Part shown: one piece after another, positions 1-5,691 of the stretch
How the letters are laid out: each line of letters starts with the position of its first letter
Numbering within the stretch: the first letter of the stretch is position 1
Assembly: GCA_934645275.1 (NCBI GenBank)
Contig: CAKUDW010000108.1
Location: 1-6,786 of the forward strand
Source of the DNA: an uncultured Clostridia bacterium
GTDB taxonomy: Bacteria > Bacillota_A > Clostridia > Christensenellales > Aristaeellaceae
DNA length: 6,786 nucleotides
Direction of reading: 5' to 3'
The notes under the pieces: model-generated
Told to the model about the DNA's origin: nothing
What the model saw: the letters and a program-made list of their open reading frames with translations, nothing else
Database searches by the model: none
Position numbers and translations under genes: made by a program

Positions 1-2
1 GC

Positions 3-53
3 ACATGGATGGCTCTAGCGGTAATTGCGCTGCACAGTTTTAAGCGATATTAA
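3..53 (+). CDS. possible C-terminal end of an upstream gene (partial, unidentified)
   Basis: One frame is open from the left edge to a TAA at 51-53. It would end a protein with a short hydrophobic run (MALAVIAL) followed by HSFKRY, which looks like the tail of a membrane segment with a basic cytoplasmic end. Only 16 codons are visible, and the other two plus-strand frames also stay open briefly (stops at 16-18 and 41-43), so the reading is weak. If it is real, the hairpin at 80-117 is most simply this gene's terminator. No family can be named from so few residues. Confidence 0.2.
   Translation, partial: TWMALAVIALHSFKRY
25..53 (+). promoter_or_regulatory. weak candidate sigma-A-type promoter upstream of the hairpin
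   Basis: TTGCGC at 25-30 (three of six matches to TTGACA) and TATTAA at 48-53 (four of six matches to TATAAT) are separated by 17 bases. This would start transcription near base 60, upstream of the hairpin at 80-117, making that hairpin an attenuator in the aro leader. The match is poor and the region is AT-rich, so chance is a serious alternative. No better promoter is visible between the hairpin and aroF, where only AT-rich stretches (for example TAAAAT at 117-122) without a -35 partner are seen. Confidence 0.15.
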
Positions 54-79
54 GGTCGAATAAAAACTTCCGCGTTTCC

Positions 80-117
80 CGCCACACGGCCATCCGGCTG
101 ATGTGGCGTTTATTTTT
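80..117 (+). terminator. intrinsic terminator or attenuator hairpin before aroF
   Basis: CGCCACA at 80-86 pairs perfectly with TGTGGCG at 102-108. The stem continues inward through C87-G100, G88-U99 and GCC 89-91 with GGC 96-98. It closes on the tetraloop AUCC (92-95), with only A101 bulged. This gives a 12-pair GC-rich stem, followed directly by TTTATTTTT at 109-117, the classic form of a Rho-independent terminator. It ends 30 bases before the aroF start. It either ends an upstream transcript or acts as a conditional terminator controlling the aro operon. The sequence does not decide between these, although there is little room for a promoter between the hairpin and aroF. Confidence 0.8.
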
Positions 118-131
118 AAAATCATAAATCC

Positions 132-137
132 AGGGGG
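132..137 (+). promoter_or_regulatory. ribosome binding site of aroF
   Basis: AGGGGG lies 10 bases before the ATG at 148. It supports 148 rather than the in-frame ATG at 103, which sits inside the 3' arm of the terminator hairpin and has no ribosome binding site. Confidence 0.65.
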
Positions 138-147
138 CAACAGAGAA

Positions 148-1152
148 ATGATTGCTGTATTAAAGCAAGGCGCTTCACAGGAGCGCACGGAAATGCTGAT
201 TTCCTGGCTGAACCGACAGGGAATTGAGGTTCATATCTCCCGCGGCGAATGCAAAACGGTGCTCGGGTTGATCGGCGATACGAACCGGCTGGACATGAAC
301 ATGCTGCAAAGCTTGGACATCGTAGATAGCGTAACACGCGTATCCGAACCATTCAAGGCCGTCAGCCGGAAATTTCATCCAGACGACAGCGTTGTAGATG
401 CGTCCGGCGTAAAGGTGGGCGGCGTCGGCTTTGCGCTGATCGCCGGGCCCTGCTCCGTGGAAAGCGTATATCAGATCTGCTATGTGGCTGAGCGCGTGAA
501 GGCGGCGGGCGCAAACATGCTGCGCGGCGGCTCCTTCAAGCCGCGCACATCCCCCTACGATTTCCAGGGGCTCGGCGCGGAAGGCATCCGGCTGCTGCTG
601 GAAGCCAAGCGTGCCACGGGTCTGCCCATCGTGACCGAGATTATGGATATCCGCACGCTGGATCTGTTTGAAGATGTAGATGTAATTCAGGTGGGCGCGC
701 GCAATACGCAGAATTTCGATCTGCTCAAGGAGCTCGGCAAGACGCGCAAACCGATCCTGCTCAAGCGCGGTCTGGCGGGCACCATCCGCGAACTGCTGAT
801 GAGCGCCGAATACATTGCCGCCAGCGGCAATGAAAATGTGATTTTATGCGAGCGCGGCATCCGCACCTATGAAAACACCTACACGCGCAATACGCTCGAC
901 CTCTCGGCCGTGCCGGTACTGCGAGAACTGACGCACCTTCCGGTCATCGTTGATCCCAGCCACGCCACTGGGCGCAACACGCTGGTCGGCCCCATGGCGC
1001 TGGCCGCCGCCGCTTCCGGTGCGGACGGACTGATGATCGAAGTACACAACGATCCACTGCACGCGCTCAGCGACGGTGCGCAGTCGCTCACGCCGGATGA
1101 ATTCGACGATCTTGCGCGGCGCATCTTCAAAATTCGAGAAGCCATTATCTGA
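148..1152 (+). CDS. aroF: 3-deoxy-7-phosphoheptulonate (DAHP) synthase, type I-beta
   Basis: This cytoplasmic enzyme catalyses the first shikimate-pathway step, condensing phosphoenolpyruvate with erythrose-4-phosphate. The protein has 334 residues. Residues 1 to about 70 (from [10 protein letters not shown]) form the ferredoxin-like regulatory domain known from the Thermotoga-type enzyme. The TIM barrel follows. Visible family motifs are AGPCSVE (99-105), [12 protein letters not shown] (126-137), GARNTQN (183-189), LLKRG (204-208), CERGIRTYE (234-242), DPSHATGR (269-276) and IEVHNDP (297-303). The four expected metal ligands are present as Cys102, His272, Glu298 and Asp309. The start at 148 is preferred because it matches the family N-terminus and follows AGGGGG. 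In related enzymes the N-terminal domain mediates feedback inhibition by an aromatic amino acid; which effector acts here cannot be read from the sequence. It is the first gene of the operon, 22 bases before aroB. Confidence 0.96.
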   Translation: MIAVLKQGASQERTEMLISWLNRQGIEVHISRGECKTVLGLIGDTNRLDMNMLQSLDIVDSVTRVSEPFKAVSRKFHPDDSVVDASGVKVGGVGFALIAGPCSVESVYQICYVAERVKAAGANMLRGGSFKPRTSPYDFQGLGAEGIRLLLEAKRATGLPIVTEIMDIRTLDLFEDVDVIQVGARNTQNFDLLKELGKTRKPILLKRGLAGTIRELLMSAEYIAASGNENVILCERGIRTYENTYTRNTLDLSAVPVLRELTHLPVIVDPSHATGRNTLVGPMALAAAASGADGLMIEVHNDPLHALSDGAQSLTPDEFDDLARRIFKIREAII

Positions 1153-1158
1153 TTGCAC

Positions 1159-1164
1159 GGGAGG
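1159..1164 (+). promoter_or_regulatory. ribosome binding site selecting the GTG start of aroB
   Basis: GGGAGG is followed 10 bases later by GTG at 1175. This is the only strong site near the aroB N-terminus, and it argues for the GTG start over the in-frame ATG at 1076, which lies deep inside aroF. Confidence 0.75.
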
Positions 1165-1174
1165 CGACCATCGC

Positions 1175-2233
1175 GTGAACACCATCCACATCAATGCTTC
1201 GCAGGCATACGACGTAGTCATCGCCCGCGGCATACTGCATGATTGCGGCAAATATCTGCGTCCGCTGCTTCCCGGAAGGAAAATTCTGGTAGCCACGGAA
1301 AATCGCGTCGCGCCGCTGTATCTGGATCGCGTACTCAGATCGCTGCGCGAAGCGGGTTTCGAAGCCGATTCATTCATTTTCCCCGCAGGCGAAGCCAGCA
1401 AGAATGCCGCTGTATGGCTTCAGCTGATCGACCGGTTGGCCGCATGCGAACTGACCCGTTCTGACGCGGTGGCAGCGCTCGGCGGCGGCGTGACGGGTGA
1501 CCTTGCGGGTTTCGCCGCAGCGTGCTACCTGCGCGGCGTGCGCTATGTACAGCTGCCCACCACGCTGCTGGCCGCGGTAGATTCATCCGTCGGCGGCAAA
1601 ACCGCCGTGGATCTATCCGTAGGCAAGAACCTGTTGGGCGCGTTCCATCAGCCTTGCGCCGTGCTCTGCGACCCGGATACGCTCGATACGCTTCCGGCGG
1701 CCACGTTTTCTGACGGCTGCGGCGAAGTCATCAAATACGGCATGTACGGCAACGCTCACTTACTCGAGCTTCTTGGCCGCGGCAGCTTCGCCGCTCACGC
1801 TGAGGAAATTATTTCGATTTGTGTGGACATGAAGCGCGATATCGTAGAGCGCGACGAATTCGACACCGGCGCGCGGCAGATACTGAACTTCGGCCACACT
1901 TTCGCGCACGCCATTGAAGCGCTCAGTAATTTCAGCGTTGGCCACGGCCATGCCGTAGGCATGGGCATGCGCATCATCACTGCTGCCTCCGTCAAACTGG
2001 GTTTCTGCCCGGCCGAATGCCTGGACATTCTGGATGCACTGCTTGAAAAATACAACCTTGAAAAGCGCTGCGCGTACAGCGCCGCGCAGCTGGCCGAGGG
2101 TGCAATGCGCGACAAGAAGCGCGCCGGAAACAGAATCACGCTTGCCATACCGACCGGAGTCGGCACATCCACGCTGCACGAAATTGACACTGGCGCGCTG
2201 GAAAGCTGGGCGAAAGCGGGGCTCGAAGCATGA
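1175..2233 (+). CDS. aroB: 3-dehydroquinate synthase
   Basis: This NAD- and divalent-metal-dependent enzyme turns DAHP into 3-dehydroquinate, the second shikimate step. It has 352 residues, normal for the family. The N-terminal Rossmann-like half carries the NAD-binding motif [12 protein letters not shown] (102-113) and the signature [11 protein letters not shown] (136-146, Lys142), followed by [10 protein letters not shown] (151-160). The C-terminal helical half holds the metal and substrate residues: GEVIKYG (183-189, Glu184 and Lys187), [11 protein letters not shown] (238-248, His241) and [10 protein letters not shown] (256-265, His257). Glu184, His241 and His257 correspond to the three family zinc ligands. 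Translation most likely begins at GTG 1175, giving [10 protein letters not shown], which matches the family start. The stop codon overlaps the aroA start codon (ATGA), so the two are probably translationally coupled. Confidence 0.96.
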   Translation: MNTIHINASQAYDVVIARGILHDCGKYLRPLLPGRKILVATENRVAPLYLDRVLRSLREAGFEADSFIFPAGEASKNAAVWLQLIDRLAACELTRSDAVAALGGGVTGDLAGFAAACYLRGVRYVQLPTTLLAAVDSSVGGKTAVDLSVGKNLLGAFHQPCAVLCDPDTLDTLPAATFSDGCGEVIKYGMYGNAHLLELLGRGSFAAHAEEIISICVDMKRDIVERDEFDTGARQILNFGHTFAHAIEALSNFSVGHGHAVGMGMRIITAASVKLGFCPAECLDILDALLEKYNLEKRCAYSAAQLAEGAMRDKKRAGNRITLAIPTGVGTSTLHEIDTGALESWAKAGLEA

Positions 2234-3435
2234 TTGCGCGCATACAGCCCACACCGCTGAGAGGTGAAATTACAGCCATCCCATCCAAATCTGAAGCGCA
2301 CCGGCTGCTGATCTGCTCGGCACTTTCAGATGCGCCCACGCAGCTGCGCATGCGCGGTTCGTCGGAAGATATTAAGGCCACCATCCGCTGCCTGCGCGCG
2401 TTGGGCGCAGATATCAGGAGCGAGGCCAACCGCGTGCTGGTTTCGCCCATCGCCGAAGCGCCGCTCACCTGCGAAATAGACGTGGGCGAAAGTGGAACCA
2501 CGCTGCGCTTCATGCTTTGCATCGCCGCGGCGCTGGGGGTAGACACACGCTTTATACTGCACGGCCGCCTGCCCGGCAGGCCGATGGCGGCGCTTGAAGC
2601 GGCGCTTGCTTCCGGAGACTGCAAAATCGACCGCAGTACAGACAATGTGCTTCACCTTCGCGGAAGATTGCGTCCGGGTACGTATGCGCTGCCAGGCAAC
2701 GTATCTTCGCAGTACATTTCCGGCATGCTGATGGCGCTGTGCCTCGTAAAAGGTGAATCGGTGCTGCGCATTTCCGGTTCAATTGAATCTGCGGATTATA
2801 TCGAAATGACGCTGCAAGCCATGCGGCGCTTTGGCGCAGTTCCCCAAAGGACTGAATTCGGTTTTTCATTCTCCGGTACAGAGCGCTATGCATCGCCCGG
2901 CGACATCGCCGTAGACGGCGACTGGTCAAACGCGGCTTTCTGGCTTTGTGCAAACGCGCTTCCGGAATGCAGAATCGACGTATCAGGCCTAAACCCGGCG
3001 AGCGCGCAGGGCGACCACCGCATCGCGGATATCGTGAAAGCGCTGCCGTCCGAAGTTGACGCTTCCCCTATTCCCGATCTGATTCCTGCCGTCGCCGCGC
3101 TTTACGCCGCATTGGAGCGGCCGCTACGCGTGGTAAACGCCGCACGCCTGCGTTTGAAGGAATCCGACCGAATCAAAACCGTGTGCGCGGCGATCAACGC
3201 CTTGGGCGGCAACGCAGCCGAATTGCCCGACGGTCTGACGCTGACCGGCGGCGTGCCGCTCTCCGGCGGGCGCGTGGACGCTGCGGGCGATCATCGCATT
3301 GCAATGATGGCCGCCGTCGCCGCCATCGCGTGCAAGAATCCCGTTGAAATTGTGGAGGCGGAAGCCGTGGTCAAGTCTTACCCCACTTTCTGGCAGGACT
3401 ACGCCGCACTGGGTGGTCAGGTTGAGCTTATTTGA
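2230..3435 (+). CDS. aroA: 3-phosphoshikimate 1-carboxyvinyltransferase (EPSP synthase)
   Basis: This enzyme transfers the enolpyruvyl group of phosphoenolpyruvate to shikimate-3-phosphate. It has 401 residues, slightly shorter than the roughly 427 of E. coli. Key motifs are SKSEAHR (19-25; Lys20 and Arg25), GESGTTLRF (86-94), GRPM around Arg117, VSSQYISG (158-165), Asp283 in PDLIPA (the expected catalytic aspartate), RLKESDRIK (308-316; Glu311 and Arg314), AGDHRIAM (352-359) and VVKSYPTFW (380-388; Lys382). All expected substrate-binding residues I could check are present, so it should be active. The glycine matching E. coli Gly96 is kept (Gly89), but the position matching Pro101 is Phe94. 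The start ATG overlaps the aroB stop, with only a weak GGGG (2218-2221) as ribosome binding site, so coupling to aroB translation is likely. Confidence 0.95.
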   Translation: MIARIQPTPLRGEITAIPSKSEAHRLLICSALSDAPTQLRMRGSSEDIKATIRCLRALGADIRSEANRVLVSPIAEAPLTCEIDVGESGTTLRFMLCIAAALGVDTRFILHGRLPGRPMAALEAALASGDCKIDRSTDNVLHLRGRLRPGTYALPGNVSSQYISGMLMALCLVKGESVLRISGSIESADYIEMTLQAMRRFGAVPQRTEFGFSFSGTERYASPGDIAVDGDWSNAAFWLCANALPECRIDVSGLNPASAQGDHRIADIVKALPSEVDASPIPDLIPAVAALYAALERPLRVVNAARLRLKESDRIKTVCAAINALGGNAAELPDGLTLTGGVPLSGGRVDAAGDHRIAMMAAVAAIACKNPVEIVEAEAVVKSYPTFWQDYAALGGQVELI

Positions 3436-3438
3436 TAT

Positions 3439-3443
3439 GGAGG
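3439..3443 (+). promoter_or_regulatory. ribosome binding site of aroC
   Basis: GGAGG lies seven bases before ATG 3451. This favours 3451 over the in-frame ATG at 3460, which would be 16 bases away. Confidence 0.75.
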
Positions 3444-3450
3444 TCGAGCC

Positions 3451-4545
3451 ATGAGCAGCATGTATTTAAGCCGGTTGAAGATTTCAATCTTCGGCCAATC
3501 GCACGCCCCGGCCATCGGCGTGGTCATCGATGGGCTGCCGCCGGGAGAAAGCATTGATCTCGGCGCGCTCCAGTGCTTTTTAAACCGCCGTGCGCCTGGG
3601 CAGGATCCCACCGCCACCGCGCGCCGCGAAGCCGATGCACCCGAAATCCTGTGCGGACTTACTGACGGCGTAACCTGTGCAAGCCCGTTTACCGCCATTA
3701 TTCGAAACACAAACACCCGTCCTGGCGATTATGCCGCGCTCATGAGCCGTCCTCGGCCCGGGCACGCGGACTACACCGCGCAGGTGAAATATCACGGCTT
3801 TCAGGATCCATCCGGCGGCGGACACTTCTCTGGCAGGCTGACCGCGCCGTTGTGCATCGCAGGCGGCGTAGCGCTGCAAATTCTGGCACGGCGCGGCGTG
3901 CGCATCGGCGCGCATCTGGCAAGCGTGGCGAACGTCCATGACGAAGCGCTCGATCCTGTCATACCGGACATGACACGGCTCGCCGATACAGCAAAAAGCA
4001 GTTTCCCCGTATTAAACCCAGCAGCGGGTGAAAAAATGCGCACAGCGATTATGGAAGCAAAAGCCGCGGGCGATTCCGTGGGCGGCGTAATCGAATGCGT
4101 GGCTACGGGCGTGCCCGCAGGCCTGGGCGACCCGATGTTCGACGGCATGGAAAACCGCATCGCGCGCATCGCCTTCGCTATTCCCGCCGTCAAGGGCATT
4201 GAATTTGGCGCCGGCTTTGGCGTGGCTCAAATGCGCGGCAGTGAAAACAACGATCCCTTCGTCCTGCAAAGCGGGCAGGTCGTCACATCGTCCAACCACG
4301 CGGGCGGCATACTCGGCGGCATCACCACGGGCATGCCCGTAGTGTTTCGGACGGCCGTAAAACCCACGCCGTCTATCGCCATGTCGCAGCGCACGGTGGA
4401 TTTAAAGGAAATGAAGGAAACCGAAATCGAAATCAAAGGTCGCCACGATCCCTGCATTGCGCCCCGCGCCGTTCCCTGCGTGGAAGCGGCCCTGGCCATT
4501 GCGCTTTTGGACGCGTGGCTCGAAAAAGATAACGAGGTGAAATGA
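3451..4545 (+). CDS. aroC: chorismate synthase
   Basis: This enzyme uses reduced FMN to remove phosphate from EPSP by 1,4-elimination, giving chorismate, the last common-pathway step. It has 364 residues. Family motifs run the full length: FGQSHAPAIGVVIDG near the N-terminus, RRAPGQ, ARREADAPEILCG, RPGHADYTAQVKY, SGGGHFSGRLTAP, GVPAGLGDP, AVKGIEFGAGF, SSNHAGGILGGI, KPTPSI and GRHDPCIAPRAVP. Both catalytic histidines (in QSHA and PGHAD) and the aspartate of RHDP are present. Two spots differ from the E. coli form: SHG is SHA, and RSSARET is HFSGRLT. To my recollection both variants occur in Clostridia. It starts 15 bases after aroA behind GGAGG. Its TGA stop (4543-4545) overlaps the first possible pheA ATG at 4542. 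Confidence 0.96.
   Translation: MSSMYLSRLKISIFGQSHAPAIGVVIDGLPPGESIDLGALQCFLNRRAPGQDPTATARREADAPEILCGLTDGVTCASPFTAIIRNTNTRPGDYAALMSRPRPGHADYTAQVKYHGFQDPSGGGHFSGRLTAPLCIAGGVALQILARRGVRIGAHLASVANVHDEALDPVIPDMTRLADTAKSSFPVLNPAAGEKMRTAIMEAKAAGDSVGGVIECVATGVPAGLGDPMFDGMENRIARIAFAIPAVKGIEFGAGFGVAQMRGSENNDPFVLQSGQVVTSSNHAGGILGGITTGMPVVFRTAVKPTPSIAMSQRTVDLKEMKETEIEIKGRHDPCIAPRAVPCVEAALAIALLDAWLEKDNEVK
4534..4540 (+). promoter_or_regulatory. ribosome binding site of pheA, deciding between two starts
   Basis: GAGGTGA is a seven-base match to the 16S rRNA anti-Shine-Dalgarno sequence. From the end of its GAGG core there are four bases to ATG 4542 and ten to ATG 4548. Other strong sites in this operon sit 7 to 10 bases from their starts, which favours 4548. 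Confidence 0.6.
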
Positions 4546-4547
4546 AT

Positions 4548-5690
4548 ATGGAACTTCAGGAATTGCGCCGGGAAATTGACGGCATCGATCATGAAATCAC
4601 GCGCCTTTTTGAGGCGCGCATGGCTGCCTGCGAAGAGGTAGCCGCCTACAAGCGCGCGCATTCTCTGCCCGTTTTTGACGCCGGGCGCGAGCGTGAAAAG
4701 CTGAGCAACGTGGCAGAAGAAGTGCGCCCCGAGTATTCGGACGCCGTGCGCGCGCTCTATACCACGATATTTGAACAGAGCCGCAGCCGCCAGCGCGCGC
4801 TGAATCGCGGTGAAAGCGCTCTGCGCCGGGAAATCACCCACGCCATCGAACATATGCCCGCGCTTTTCCCCGAATCCGCCGCCGTCGCCTGTCAGGGCGT
4901 GGAGGGCGCGTATTCGCAGATTGCGTGCGGCAGGCTGTTCAAACGTCCGCACATCATGTATTTCGGCAATTTTGAAAGCGTATTTTCCGCCATAGAGAGC
5001 GGCCTTTGCAACTACGGCGTGCTGCCGCTGGAAAACAGCAGCGCAGGCTCCGTGAATAAAATCTACGACCTGATGCAGCGCCACAATTTCAAAATTGTGC
5101 GCAGTCTGCGCCTGAAGGTCGACCACAACCTGTTGGCCGCGCCCGGCTGCGCCATCGGCGACATTCACGAAATTTTCACCCACGAGCAGGCGCTGGCGCA
5201 GTGCGCCGGCTATCTCGAAAAGATGAACGGCGTGAAGGTCACGCGCTGCGAAAATACCGCTATGGCCGCGCAGATCGTGGCTCAGTCCGGCAGACGTGAC
5301 GCTGCGGCCATCGCTTCACGTGCCTGCGCGGAAATCTACGGATTGAACGTGCTGGACGGCGACATCCAGGATCGCGGCAACAACTACACGCGCTTCATCT
5401 GCATCTCCAAAAACGCTGAAATCTATCCCGGCGCGAACCGGACCAGCGTAATGATGACGCTGCCGCACCGTCCGGGTTCGTTGTGTGAGGCGCTGATGCG
5501 CATTCAGGCACTGGGCGTAAATATCAGCAAGCTCGAGAGCCGCCCGATCCCGGAACGCGATTTTGACTTTATGTTCTATTTCGACTTGGATCTAAGTGTA
5601 TACAGCGAATCCTTCCCACGGCTGATCGACGATCTGAACGATCTGAGCGAGCAGTTCCGCTATCTGGGCAGTTATCTGGAGGTCGTGTAA
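4548..5690 (+). CDS. pheA: bifunctional chorismate mutase / prephenate dehydratase (P-protein)
   Basis: This protein converts chorismate to prephenate and then to phenylpyruvate, the committed route to phenylalanine. It has 380 residues from ATG 4548, or 382 from ATG 4542. Residues 1 to about 90 are an AroQ-type helical chorismate mutase: LRREIDGID with Arg7, Arg24 in FEARM, Lys35 in AYKR, then FDAGRERE. The dehydratase follows with GVEGAYSQ, the substrate motif LENSSAGS, DHNLLA and the NNYTRF motif holding the catalytic Thr-Arg-Phe. The last 80 or so residues form an ACT domain with RPGSLCEAL and ESRP, the family's phenylalanine-binding motif, so feedback inhibition by phenylalanine is expected. 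Placing it between aroC and aroE couples phenylalanine-branch expression to the common pathway. All three domains look complete. Confidence 0.95.
   Translation: MELQELRREIDGIDHEITRLFEARMAACEEVAAYKRAHSLPVFDAGREREKLSNVAEEVRPEYSDAVRALYTTIFEQSRSRQRALNRGESALRREITHAIEHMPALFPESAAVACQGVEGAYSQIACGRLFKRPHIMYFGNFESVFSAIESGLCNYGVLPLENSSAGSVNKIYDLMQRHNFKIVRSLRLKVDHNLLAAPGCAIGDIHEIFTHEQALAQCAGYLEKMNGVKVTRCENTAMAAQIVAQSGRRDAAAIASRACAEIYGLNVLDGDIQDRGNNYTRFICISKNAEIYPGANRTSVMMTLPHRPGSLCEALMRIQALGVNISKLESRPIPERDFDFMFYFDLDLSVYSESFPRLIDDLNDLSEQFRYLGSYLEVV
5678..5682 (+). promoter_or_regulatory. ribosome binding site of aroE-aroK
   Basis: GGAGG, inside the last codons of pheA, lies nine bases before ATG 5692 and supports that start. 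Confidence 0.75.
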
Positions 5691-5691
5691 C

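Noticed and set aside
5..43. Twelve-codon leader peptide ATG 5 to TAA 41-43
   Set aside because: It has only one aromatic codon (TTT, the last sense codon) and no visible ribosome binding site in the four upstream bases, so it does not look like an attenuation peptide.
1..147. T-box riboswitch in the aroF leader
   Set aside because: The conserved T-box antiterminator motif (AGGGTGGNACCGCG) is not present before the hairpin; GGATGGCTCTAGCGG at 7-21 is only a loose resemblance and too far from it. More upstream sequence would be needed to exclude other leader types.
103..147. Extended aroF N-terminus from ATG 103
   Set aside because: This ATG falls in the 3' arm of the terminator hairpin with no ribosome binding site, and the extra 15 residues do not match the family; ATG 148 does.
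1076..1174. Extended aroB N-terminus from ATG 1076
   Set aside because: It would overlap aroF by 77 bases and add Arg-rich residues unlike the family; GTG 1175 has a strong ribosome binding site and the expected N-terminal sequence.
844..1401. Minus-strand open frame opposite the aroF-aroB junction
   Set aside because: It is antisense to two well-supported genes, with low-complexity Ser/Arg-rich translation and no family resemblance.
4227..5183. Long open frame of 318 codons on the minus strand, antisense to aroC and pheA
   Set aside because: It is a by-product of GC-rich coding DNA. It lies opposite two strongly conserved genes, its translation shows no recognisable domain, and the plus-strand proteins have complete family motifs throughout.
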